The notes beneath the pieces were generated by a model. The model had not been told where the DNA came from, ran no database searches, and saw nothing but the letters and a program-made list of their open reading frames with translations. A stretch of 64,000 nucleotides of DNA from Ignelater luminosus (Eukaryota; Arthropoda; Insecta; Coleoptera; Elateridae): contig VTPC01005555.1 in the NCBI GenBank assembly GCA_011009095.1, positions 16,887-80,886 on the forward strand, given 5' to 3'. This document shows positions 12,359 to 23,200 of the stretch, one piece after another; within the stretch, counting starts at the first letter, position 1, and every line of letters begins with the position of its first letter. The position numbers and the translations under genes were made by a program.

Positions 12359-13372
12359 ACATTATGTTAGATAGTCATTTAGTTGATGTAATTGAAGTAG
12401 TAATTAGGTTTTATTAAAATGGTTTTATTATTGATTTTATGACTAAAATCCCTTCGGAAAATATTTAACCTTTGCAATTTCTAAAAACGTTAGGATTCTT
12501 AAAATTTCTTTGACAAAGCAATAAACATTTTGTAGCTATTTAAGTGCAAATATTAGAAAGTTGGATTATTCGTTCAATAAACATAATATATAGAATAGTT
12601 TCACAAATTAATTTGTTAACGAACTCAGCAAATAAGGCTAAATTGACAATGATTTAGAGGTGTCGTATCTGTAACTACCTTTTTTAGATTATCTCTATTA
12701 AACAGATATCCGAAATTATTTCAGGCCATCTTAATGCAAATACATACTTCTTAGCAGGAAATTAAAGATTCAAGAAGCTTGTATGATTTAATCTTAAAAC
12801 CATCACAAGATTCACAGGTATTTAAATATCTAGCAGATGATGATTAGTTTGATATTCTATAGTTCAAAGACGAAGGGTGTCCCGAATACACGTTAAGAGC
12901 ATATATTTTCTAGGGTTAAAAATGAACGAATAACTATGGGACACGCAGTATTTTAAAGAAATTCACATTTGATATTTTTATCAATGTTATTTTAGTTACT
13001 TTTAGATAGTTGAGTTTAAATAAAATTTTCTAGCTTTATTTATATATAAAAATGGAAAATTGTTGGCAGTACCATATCATCAACGTATCGTAGTGATATT
13101 TAGAGAAATCTATTTTTTCATTTAAAAACAATCAGATTTTAAACATTTATTGTTTTCAGACAAATTAATTTTTATTCAAACTTTATTACAAACCTAAAAG
13201 TATCAAAATGTCATTCATACTAAAGTATCAAAAACAGAAATCTTGAAATTGTAAATTATAAAAGTAGATGGCATTGTTTCATAATATACTTCAATATTAG
13301 TAATAAACTAGTGAAATAAGTGGGGAACGGACAGATTTCTAAATTGTCGTAAACTTGCATTCCTGGTATCTA

Positions 13373-13380
13373 GTATATAA
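13373..13380 (+). promoter_or_regulatory. TATA box for the 13430 gene
   Basis: TATATAAA lies 50 bp upstream of the ATG at 13430. A start site about 30 bp downstream, near ACATTAG at 13399-13405, would leave a leader of about 25-30 nt. Confidence 0.5.
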
Positions 13381-13429
13381 AAACTAGTTCTATTAAATAC
13401 ATTAGTAAATTGGGAAAAAGCGAGTAAAA

Positions 13430-13825
13430 ATGTTTTTACTCATCAAAGCACTGTATTACAGTATATCAGATATTTGTTTAATATTATTGTTAATTATTTG
13501 TGTTTTTGCTGTAATCGTGGAATTTGCATTAGATATTGACCCGGTTAGTGGATATCTGGAATATCAAGAGATAGATTTGGAAGCGGATGAGAGCAGAATT
13601 GACAGTGATGTAAAGGTCGCAGAAGAATCGATTATAAAGCGTTATCTTTATGAGGTATCGTTTGCTTTATTTTTTAAATTATTTTCTTCAAAAATACCAA
13701 ACAGAATTTCAAAATATTTGTTTGGGGAAATCTTAAATCAAATGAGTATAAGGATGTTACCAGAAAACTATCTCCGATATATCTTGTTATATTCTTCTCT
13801 AGAGAAAATATTTATTTATTTTTAA
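13430..13825 (+). CDS. Small single-pass membrane protein, unrecognised
   Basis: The open frame gives 131 residues. Residues about 10-33 (SISDICLILLLIICVFAVIV and beyond) form a hydrophobic membrane or signal-anchor segment. An acidic tail follows with DLEADESRIDSDVKVAEES. A splice donor GAG|GTATCG at 13654/13655 falls in phase 0 after exactly 75 codons. The frame beyond it is Phe/Ser/Ile-rich and may be intron. If spliced, a phase-0 acceptor is available at 14386, the start of the next gene's exon 2, which would make this an alternative first exon. This is inference. A TATA box lies 50 bp upstream. I do not recognise the protein. It is the same length and orientation as exon 1 of the neighbouring family but shows little residue identity. 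Confidence 0.5.
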   Translation: MFLLIKALYYSISDICLILLLIICVFAVIVEFALDIDPVSGYLEYQEIDLEADESRIDSDVKVAEESIIKRYLYEVSFALFFKLFSSKIPNRISKYLFGEILNQMSIRMLPENYLRYILLYSSLEKIFIYF

Positions 13826-13875
13826 ATTTCGAATTTAATTTGAATAGAAGTTATATATCAACTTCTTTAATACCT

Positions 13876-14021
13876 TAATCGCACCATTCCAGATTACTCT
13901 ATAAAGAACGTACCTAAAGATTTTTTAAATAGAATTTGTCGTGTGTGATATCGAAACTTGAACGAATTGGCATTAGTTTTACAAGTTTGTTCAACGAAGT
14001 AGGTGTATTTATAAATAAATT
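13876..14021 (+). promoter_or_regulatory. Conserved upstream block of family member 1
   Basis: The 146 bp before the ATG at 14022 match the regions upstream of members 3 and 4. The block opens with TAATCGCACCA, contains CTATAAAGAACG, then AGAATTTGTCGTGTGTGATA, and ends with GTTTGTTCAACGAAGTAGG before an AT-rich run into the ATG. TATAAAG at about 13900 could be the TATA box, placing the start of transcription about 90 bp before the ATG. Confidence 0.6.
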
Positions 14022-14427
14022 ATGTGTTTCCCAGGGCCAATTATCCGTTTGTTACAAAATATGATATTCTTTTTGTTGAGAATTGTTTGCTATATACCGC
14101 TACTTGTATCTAAATATATTATATTATGGATGTGTGTAATATGGAATTATATGAACGCGTGCTTGGACACAGTTGTTAAAGATCCATTTGCAGTTAGTAT
14201 GGCATGCGGACGCTTTGTTTATGGAAAAGGCGAAAAAATTAAAACTGGGGGTATGAATACCAGTTCAATTTAAACTCCTGAATTGACAATTTTAAAATAT
14301 TTGTTTTTTAGAATATATTGTTTCTGAATTTTACCTAAAACCTTCTTACCCTTGATAACTAATTAATTTTTTCTTTTTGTTGCAGAATGAAGACAGTGAT
14401 CACCTGTCTGAAGATGAATACCAATAG
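14022..14427 (+). CDS. Small hydrophobic protein, two-exon family member 1
   Basis: Exon 1 (14022-14250) encodes about 76 residues starting MCFPGPIIRLLQ. A hydrophobic stretch runs over residues about 12-42, followed by the family core (ILWMCVIWNYMNACLDTVV, then PFAV). The donor GTATGAATAC at 14251 matches member 3 exactly. Exon 2 after TTGCAG starts at 14386 and reads NEDSDHLSEDEYQ then stop in phase 0. Exon 1 here ends in phase 1, so direct joining would stop after one codon. A second AG seven bases on (exon starting 14393) restores the frame and gives ...SDHLSEDEYQ, about 87 residues in total. The extra base sits in a GGGG run. I do not recognise the family and infer no function. Confidence 0.65.
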
Positions 14428-14553
14428 TTTTACTTCGTTTTAGTGTGTTTACTTGTTCTTGGGAATCAATTTTATTCTATATGTGTATTTCAAATAATTG
14501 TCTATTCTGTCTCTTATAAATAAATAATTTAAGAATTCCTCCAGTTAAAATAT

Positions 14554-14567
14554 AAATAAATATTTTA
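14554..14567 (+). promoter_or_regulatory. Conserved 3' motif / poly(A) region, member 1
   Basis: AAATAAATATTTTA lies 127 bp after the exon-2 stop and recurs downstream of all four family members. An AATAAA also occurs at 14519. It probably belongs to the cleavage and polyadenylation region. Confidence 0.55.
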
Positions 14568-14932
14568 TCATGTAGAACATGTATTTCCTTCCTATTTTTT
14601 AATTCAAATTTGTTTCACCAAAATCTACAGGGTGATTTCATGGATTTCAACATAAACATGTAGTATCCGACTGGTCTAAAGACTACACAAGAAAAGTTTA
14701 TTCATTTACAAAAAATGCTAGCAGAGTTTTGTAATATAATACCTTTGAAAAAAAAAGATTTAGTTTGATTATACATAAGTTTCTTATACACATATTAGAA
14801 CAATTGACACAGTCAGTAATCCAGAAATAGTTCTGCGAAAGATACATTCAAGGTGTTAACCTTCTGGAAGATTATTTGTTTAGCATCCCTTGCTTGTGAC
14901 TAAAATACATCCTGCCTTAATTCTAAAGTCTA

Positions 14933-15468
14933 AAGCTTCATTCTAAATACCTAAATTAGTAAGTAGAATTAGTACTTATAATTACACTAAGAATATCTTT
15001 GAAAACTTGCATTCACACTGTTAAAACTAATTTAGCAATTAGTCAATATTTAACTGCGCCCTCTATGAGTCATTCATAAAAATCAGCTGCAGTTTTCTTA
15101 TGTAACGACATGAAATTTGTGAAAAATATAACGCGTATGTGACGCCTATACGTCAAAATTAAACAGAAATTCAAAAAACACTTGAAAATAATTTTTTTTC
15201 AACATTTGAGCGCTTCCGGATTTTAAAGATTATAAATGACTAAACGAGTGACACGTGCGACATCGCGCCATACAAACAAGAAACAAAACAATTAATACGT
15301 AAATTAACAAAAAGGCTTAGACCTTGCAAGCTTTTACGTTAAGTACTAAGTGTAATTACTAATTGGTTTGATTCTGAATGATTATATTGTTATGAAAGGT
15401 TACAAGGCTTTACGGCTAAGTATAATTACTAATTCTAATTATTAATTTAGGTATTGTGAATGAAGCTT
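14933..15468. mobile_element. Foldback/MITE-like element
   Basis: The left arm 14933-14991 and right arm about 15415-15468 are inverted copies. They share AAGCTTCATTC at the outer ends, then ATACCTAAATTA and TAGAATTAGTA. The centre is non-coding apart from generic AT-rich sequence. No clear target duplication is seen. The arms are short compared with the foldback at 8523. Confidence 0.55.
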
Positions 15469-15599
15469 GACACTATTACAATTGAACGAATCTTTCAGGG
15501 CCGGTTCAAACGCGCGTGTAGGGTGTACCTAGCACGCTGGCGGCAGATTTCTACAAACATTCATCAAAACAAGATTAGCAAAGATCATCAATAACATAT

Positions 15600-17330
15600 G
15601 CCCTGAAAGTTTTGAAACAATTTCCAGATAACTCGAAAATTAAGGGTGTAATACCCATATGGGTAAGTCAGGTGAAATTTGCACCGGAAGTAAAAAGCAT
15701 TAAAGCTGCTCTAGGAGACTGTCATGTAGACATCGTGTTACAGGAAAGCTGTCTTTCATCTCTTTTTTGGTGTCTAATAAAAGATAATCTTTTGAATCGC
15801 TTCTTGCTTAGACATACGCAGACGACAGGCTATCGCTTACGCAAGCGGTCAAGTACCTACAGATATTAGGAGATTAAAAATAACCTTGCAAAAGAGATTA
15901 AGCTAAAAGTTACATGTCGGTAAGATGGGGAATTAATCCTCCGATAGCCTACTCGACCTACACGGCAATTATCACACATAGAGTACTGGATGATTCGGTG
16001 ATCTAGTGGTCTAGTGTAGAGTGCACCACCATCTCTAAAAGGCTGGAAAAGCTACAATGCCTGACATGTTTGGATATGACCGGTGTAATGACGACGACCC
16101 TAACGGTTTTATTGGGGTTGCCGGATCTTGCAACTTAAATAAGAAAGGAGGTAAGAGCTGTCCAATAAATATGGAGATTCTATTAAAACACAGTTTTTCC
16201 ATATAAACTTTACAAGTTCTTTCTAAAATTCTTTCCAAAATGTTTCAGGCTTGTTCATTACCTCGTTTCCATTACTTTTGATATCTTTTCCCAAAATTAT
16301 TTTGAACACTCTTCAAAATCTAGCAAGATTTTTCGGCTTAACAGCACGTTTTGAATATTTCTTTTTGGATAGGGCCGAAAATTGTCCAAAATTAAGAGCA
16401 TTTTTAAATTTTGATGTAAAAGTGCCTTTGTTCACTTACAGGGTAATACAGGCGGACGATTGGCTAATACTGCGCAAGAAGTACTTTCTCACAATCCCAA
16501 CTAAGAAACAGTTAAGGGGAATTTACAACAGCAATCGCTGGTTTTCTATACGGATGGAACACGTGTGGACGACAGGAAGTCCTCGGGAGCAAGCGTTTAC
16601 CCGAAAAGCCCACACGTGCAGAAGAACTTTGCTCTGAGAGAGCATACCATGGCTTTCTAGGCTGAAGTTTATGCCATTGTATAGGGAAGATGCGAGGATG
16701 ACGATGCAAAAGATGCATATATGCTCCGACAATCAGGTGGCGCTTTGGAAAAATTTACAACAAAGAAGGTTCAACTCGTTTGGGTCACTGCAACAAGAAT
16801 ACGGATAAACATGCAAAACTTCGAACCGAGGATACCTACTTAGGATCAGAATCGGTTCTAGAAATATCAAGGTAACAGATCACGTTAGCTCTGAACACGT
16901 AGGCTTACGAGATTCAAAATCAGGTAAGAAGCAGTGACTATTAGCAGGCAAAAGACCATATAACCGGTTTTAACTTATCAAAACTAGACTGGCTAGTAGA
17001 TAAGAGCCTGAGGACCCTAAGCCTTTTAATTGGGATTCTCACAGGCCATTGCTCTTAAGAGGGTACATGTCCTAAATGTGGGATTAGTGAAAAAGCGTCT
17101 TTTCACTTTCTGGTAGAATGTAAGCATTATGAGGGTGGAATTGAGCTTTTTAGCCTGAACTGACATCTTCAATTTCGCACGGTTTTCAGATAGGTTCGAA
17201 CAGAGAATAAAGGAAAGAATAACGGATGGTCGTTGGAGGTGATTGAGAGAAAGGCAAGGGGTTAGTAAAAAGGTGTCTATAAGGATCTATTTGCTGGGCT
17301 TTAGCCTTCTCAACTATTACTATTATTTGA
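15600..17330 (+). pseudogene. LINE (R1/Jockey-like) RT and RNase H remnant
   Basis: The + strand carries the 3' half of a non-LTR retrotransposon. At 15660-15830 is an RT segment (IKAALGDCHVDIVLQ then LSSLFWCLIKDNLLNR). At 15920-16135 is the RT thumb/connection part (YTAIITHRVLDDSV, KRLEKLQCLTCLDMTGVM and LLGLPDLAT). At 16540-16690 is an RNase H start (TDGTRVDDRKSSGASVY and FXAEVYAIV). At 17040-17260 is the post-RNase H tail (LTGHC-like). Numerous stops and frameshifts are present. The YADD box is lost in a frameshift near 15830. Confidence 0.75.
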
Positions 17331-18150
17331 CAATGTTGATGATTACCCAAATAATGTGAAGTTTAAAAGAAACGCTACATTTTCCAGCAAAGCATTAGTT
17401 CGACAGCTAGAATTTTTTGACCATAGGTAGAGCGAGTTGGGAGTTAAGCATTAAATAGAAAAGGCTACACTTGTAAATGTCAATCAAAATGGGTTGATTT
17501 CTTAACGCATTTCCTCCTCAGGATGATACAATGAGTTGGCCAAACTTGACCTGACAACGATAACCCTTCAAAGATTTTTAGGAAATTCTGTTGAGGAAAG
17601 TTTATAATAACAAATGAAAAGCTCAAAATAAAAAGCAATTAAGGCATAGAATGTTTTAAATGTTGGCAGAAATAAATTTTACCACCATCTAAAAACTGAT
17701 TGAGAGCATTAAAAGAGTACGGGTCATTGAGGAGAGTCAACCGTTAACAATTTAATATTTCTCTGCTCAATGAGTGTATTAAATAAAGTTTATGCTGATA
17801 ATTCAAATTAGATTATTGCAGTACATAAAGATTATATCGAAAATCGTGCAAAGAAACTTTCGAGACATACTTTAACAACCGATATTTGAAAAATAGAAAG
17901 GGGCAGCAAATATAGTCTTGCATACGGGCGACTCATACCCTAGGAACAACGCTGGAACCTTAATTATTTTACTTTCTAAAAGCTTGAATTTCAAACAGGA
18001 ATCGTCGAAGGCTGTACGTCCATAGAAACTTGTTTTGGCTTTAGTAACACGTTCCATATTTCATTATCATCAAATGACACAGAACATAAGCTAGTTTTGA
18101 AGATTATTACATAATCTGTCTTCTGCTCATCTGTATACAAGAATTAAATT
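17331..18150. other. Intergenic, nothing recognised
   Basis: This is AT-rich with only short, unsupported frames on both strands. Confidence 0.35.
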
Positions 18151-19640
18151 AGAGCTTGCTTAAAAGTCTAAAACGTAACGTACAAGAATTTCTATTTACA
18201 TTATTTCCAACTAAATCCACATTTGAAAAAAAATTGGAAATTGGCCAAAATACCAGATCAAAATTTCTATTAATATCTTGCGTCTCTTTTTGTTGCAATT
18301 CAAGCCTATTGTGTATCCTTTACTTTGGAAAATTTTTCAATCGGATGATCTTAATGCAATATCGAAATGAAATATTGGAAGGTGCTAAGTATGATAATAA
18401 GATAAACAGATAAGAATAAGCTTTGTGTTTAATGGTGTGATTATACAAAGGATGGTAAGATTTAGTATCAGAAGGTTCATAAAAGATTATCTAAAAATAG
18501 GAAAGTAAATAAAGTCTCTATCTTGCATTCGTCAAAAAACATTTCTAACTTGATATGTGCTTTCAATCTTTTCTTTGTTGTCTTCTATTTTATCCATTTA
18601 TCCAGTGAATCTGGACCTGATCCTAATACATTCTTTATGGTAGCTTCAAACCTAGAATCTATAGTTGATATCTAAACATTAATCTGCTAGGAGATTATTG
18701 GTACTATTCAGAGAATATTGGGCCTGTTCTAAAATTCCGTTCCGATGGGAAAGTGAAAAAGTGGAAGATTCTAGAATTGCTGACGAAACCTAAAATTCTT
18801 AGACGTAGTAGAAAAGATTTTTTTTTTAAAAAAACCCTACTGATTATAAGAAACCACAACACAGTAAGGTTTAAGAAAAGGTGTTTCTTTGCGGGAGATT
18901 TAGGTAGGCATTCAAGATTTTTACAAAAGATACAAAAACTTTTAGACAAGGTTTACACGATCAACCCTGACAAGATTTTGCAAGGTGATCCATGGCATGG
19001 AAATAATTATTGTAGTATACAGTTTTTCACGAACTTGCAAGGTAAAATCAACTCTATCGTTCTCTTTTTGGTGATGTAGCAGAATCTTTAAGTAGTAAAG
19101 TTCAGTCATCAAAATTTTCATCACACCTTTCTTCGTGGAAAACATTTATTAAGAATTCTGATACTTTAAACTTTAGTAATAAAGTCAAGATTGCAGAGAC
19201 TGTTTTGACTTTCAGAAAAATAAACTTATTGTTTTGGAACATCATAACCTCCCTGTACTTGGTTCTGCAAGATTTCTTTGTCAGTAACCCTATATCTAAA
19301 TGAATCATTCAATACGCCCAAGTTTTTACTAAACTTGAATATATGATTTAAAGCTAGAATACCAACGTTTTAAGGAGTCAGAGTGATTCTTTCATGGTAA
19401 TGTAGCGTGATACAAACTAAACCTATACAAGTACAGAATAGATGCCTCGAGGTTTCATTTATGATATCGCAGAATCACAATTTATTATCGATTTTGCTAT
19501 ATTCTTTAAATAATACCTTACTGAACAGTAACCAGTTAATAGCTTTAGGTCTGATTTAAGAAGTTTAAGAAGCAGTCTAGCGTTCTTGCTAAGTGCTTTA
19601 TTAGCCTCTTGACGTGTCTGCGACGAATGTTATTTCAATA
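18151..19640. other. Unassigned region with short unrecognised frames
   Basis: Two + strand frames (18156-18413 and 18753-19079) are Lys/Phe-rich, as chance frames in AT-rich DNA often are. The second contains KKRCFFAGDLGRHSRFLQKI and looks slightly more protein-like than background. I do not recognise either. A decayed 5' part of the LINE that follows is possible. Confidence 0.2.
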
Positions 19641-19649
19641 GGATATATT

Positions 19650-21290
19650 GTGTTCCTTTTTTCATTTACTAAATTTTCTTGCTAGTATGCTTACATTGCA
19701 GGAACATTAACAGAGAGAGCACGTCAAAGAAGCGGCGTTAGGAACATTATTGGATATAAAAAATGCATTCAGCAATACCTTGTTCAGTTTAATTACAAGA
19801 GATCCCGAAAGAAATGACGTAGACGAGACCAGTTGTTGATGACAGCTTGGGTGGCTTTAATGAACAGGCTGTTCAGGATCATCATCCCAAATAGACAACA
19901 CGCCCTGAGAACAAACGCAAAAATTGTGCAAAAATAAATGGAAAAAATGGTTTAAATCTAGGTCGCTCAAAAACAACTTCGCTCTAAGAAAACAATTAAC
20001 GAGATTAGGACTGCTAAGACTTCAAAGGATGGATTTACAGATTCGGTGTAGTATTCGACTCCAGACGTACTTAGAATCAACATATAGAAACACTATGTTA
20101 GTGTTGTCAGACGCACACATTATAAAACGAGGGGTCTAAAACAATTCAGGGTGTACTGGCTGCACAAAATGATGATTCATCCAACAACGATTCAAAGGCT
20201 TAGTAAGCTGCAAAAATTTACTTGTTTAAGTACCACGCCTAGTAAGGCTACTGGAGCAGTATTAGTAATGAGGGCAAATGAATGAGGCTCCTGTGATTGG
20301 CAAACCAACTAAATAACATACTAGTCAGAATAGAACCAAGGAAGCTCAAGACTAACCTCCGAAAGGCAAACCTAGTACACGGATGTGTCTTTATACCGGA
20401 CAGGTAAGAAGTGAGAGCTCATCTTACCGTTAATACGTCGCACTATCGCATTTCCATCGGAGGTATACGTTGTCTTGCAATATACGCAGAAAGACAACGG
20501 AAGACCTTGTAATACTAGTACTACTACTGCTACTACTAATAACAAAACAATCCAAATATACACATTTAGTCACGCTGTACTGAAGGCTTTAACAAACCCG
20601 AAGGTAACAACTAGACTAATATGGGAATGCCTTGAAGAACTAAAGAGACTGTCAGATCAGAATACAGTAAAACTAATCTGGATACCATAATATTGGAAAG
20701 TTTAAGATACTAAAAAAGTTGATGAACTAGCCGAAAAAGTATCAGAGACGCCATACTTTGATCAAGAACATGCCCTAAAGAGCACCAAGTAGTACAGTCC
20801 GTGTGCAACTTAGAAAATGGATCAAAGCTCAACATACACTACACAAGTTTATTATCATGAAGATAAAAAATCTTATGTAGGTAATCTACGTGGAAAAAAA
20901 CAAAAGCCTGCTTACATTAATTAGAAATCGGTACAAACAGTAGTATAATACTTACATACACCTACAAGTGCATACACCTACAAAGGGGCACTTAGACGTA
21001 ATCGACTTGTATCATTACGACCAACAATGCAGGATGTGCAAATCTAATGTCTTAGCACACAGAAGGCAAAATAAAACCAAGTATGTTCAACAGTCACCCA
21101 GGCAAGGAACCGTATAGGGTTACTACAGGAAACTCGAATACTGGAGCAGATACAGTAAAATTAATGAGAGTAGTAGAATAAGCTATCTGGCTGCCTGCAG
21201 TGCACTAGCCAACCGGACAGCTTCCAAAGAAGGGATAAGAATCTTCTCTGCCGCTACAAAACAAACATCATTACCTTCAATTCTCTCACA
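19650..21290 (+). pseudogene. LINE (Jockey/R1-like) RT and RNase H remnant
   Basis: The + strand shows decayed RT: around 19735-19790 a GTLLDIKNAFSNTLFSLI-like segment corresponds to the RT box with the first catalytic Asp. RNase H follows at 20390-20690: YTDVSLYRTG (expected YTDGS), SEVYVV, then NNKTIQIYTFSHAVLKALTN and LEELKRLSDQNTVKLIWIP, which is the RNase H strand preceding the catalytic His region. A tail (LEYWSRYSKI-like) runs to about 21280. Stops and frameshifts occur throughout. It is separate from the LINE at 15600-17330. Confidence 0.75.
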
Positions 21291-21879
21291 CCTACTAACT
21301 ATTACTTTTGCCAGCTATCTTAGGAATTTTCTACAGTTTCAAGTGCTTTTCACCTTAAAAGGAAAAGACCTAGAGTATATTAAATCTGCTAAGGTGCCCG
21401 AGAAAAAAGATGTTAACTCCTCGTACTTGTTTTCCTAGTTCAAAATCAGAGCCATAGACTTCTACATCGTATCTGTCATCTATCTTAGATTCATCTATGT
21501 ACATAATTGAGCAAATTTTCTTGTAGCTGAGAAATTTCGTTGCTCATCGGGTCTTTCCCATCAATCACTATAACGTATAAGGGAAGTTAGGAAAACTTTG
21601 ACATCTTAAAGGAGGTAATTACATATGTTTGATTTTTCTTACGCATTTACTATTAACTTAGGTTTCGACTAGTAGTTCAGCAATTATTTATTTATGATAG
21701 AAGCCAGAGAAAAGGTAGTACTTACGCAGAAAATTTAACTTTTCCAAAACCTTCAATTCTCCGAACTGCTAGAGCTTCTGATCATACATTTACTTCACTA
21801 TTTAAAAAAAAGGGACAATCTTGAATTTTTTAACAACTTATCTGTTACTTAAAATTTAAGGACAAATTACAAATGTAAT

Positions 21880-23200
21880 TCTTATTAGTTTACTTTTCAG
21901 TACATAATTTCTGGGTTCATCTTCCACATTGTAAAAGTTGCGGCCATAGCTTTCTGTCCTTTCAACTTCATCACTCGAGGCAAATATCTTCAGTTATTAC
22001 TTGCTCGTCATCACCTAGTTCAAAGTCGTCTTTGTCTTCACTATCACTATTAGGAACATACTTTTCTGGTAAGCAGTTTCTTGAAGGCTCCAGTTCTAGT
22101 ACATCAGAAAAATACAATTTCCTGACCCTACTTTGTTTTCTATTTGTTCGATAATTTCATTTTTGTTGAGGTTAAAGTGATGACTTCAGAGAGTTGCTTA
22201 GATCTTGGCTTACGAGACTGAGTAAGAATTGTTTTGGATTTTGAAAATAATACTTGTTTATCTTGATTTGGAGTTTCTGTTGATTCACAAAAAGGTTTCG
22301 CCGGGGGCATGCACTTCTTACAAGTGCAAGATGTACAAGCTTCAAAGTCTACATCAATTCTGTAAAGACGAGTGGTACCAAAGATGAATCAAGATGCAAC
22401 CGATTGTCTGCAATAGCAAGAAGACCTATAACATGTGAAGGCTTGATTTATTGGTGGGTGGGGATTGTTCTTCATGATTTTGTGGCACTCGACTTTGAAA
22501 ACAGTCTACAAAAGCAAGTAGAATGTTACATTGGGAAATAGTAAGCAGTGAGATGTGTGAGGCGAAATAGTCTCACATGCACTATTCCATTCTCTTTGCA
22601 AAAGCTGCAGAGTGAGAGACTGGAATGGGTTGTATGATTTGTCAAACCAAACACCATTGGTTCTTCTGGAAAACATCTGGCATAAGTCAGTAAGTGACGG
22701 AGTCACCTAAAAAACAGATCTTGCATAATCCACTTCTTGCCAGAGCAACAGTAGATAGAGTCTAATGGACCTCCTCGTTAAGGCTACGGAACATGCGCTT
22801 TCTGGAGTAAATAAACATAAGAGGAGGAGAGATAGGAACACCTAAATTAATGGCGTGCATGACTGTGATGACCTCTTTTGCAGGAGTCTAGACAGTGGAA
22901 ATTCTCATTTTCTCACAATTTTTAACACACAATAACGGAATTAGTGCTTTTGCTGACATTCTGCATGTTTTGGAAAAGTAGTTGATGCTTGTTGGCCTGG
23001 GCTTTCTGGGTATTATGCTTGGGCTTCTCCTTGGAAAACTAGACAATCTCCTGTCGTATTCTTTTCTTGGTTAAACATAGCTGCCTTCTTTTAGCTACAT
23101 ATTCAAATATATACTTCTTGACTTTGCGAACGTTTTTGTATTTTTACAAAGCTCATCTACACTTTCTAATTTAAAATTATCTTTTCACCCAGTTTTTAAG
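21880..23200 (-). pseudogene. pogo/Tigger-type transposase remnant
   Basis: The complement is a decayed DDE transposase of the pogo/Tigger group. The sequence runs from about 22950 (KEVITVMHAINLGVPISPP plus LMFIYSRKRM, matching the strand where Tigger proteins have TVxxAVxAxGxxxPPMxxFPR). It continues through ISPHTSHCLLFPNVTFYLLL at 22580-22510, equivalent to the PPHTSHRLQPLDVxFFGPLK motif, with FKVECHKIMKNNP next. The end is a Cys-rich and acidic C-terminus (CTSCTCKKCMP and PNSDSEDKDDFELGDDEQ near 22340-22000). Several frameshifts and stops occur. TIRs were not found. Confidence 0.65.

Noticed and set aside
12886-12955. Short inverted GTGTCCC / GGGACAC pair, about 65 bp apart
   Set aside because: Only seven bases match in the core and there is no duplication or second copy; too little for a mobile-element call.
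15985-16020. tRNA-like string GGTGATCTAGTGGTCTAG
   Set aside because: Resembles a B-box-containing tRNA or SINE head but has no cloverleaf partner sequences and sits within readable LINE RT sequence.
20510-20545. TAC/ACT trinucleotide run
   Set aside because: Short imperfect microsatellite inside LINE RNase H sequence; no further significance.
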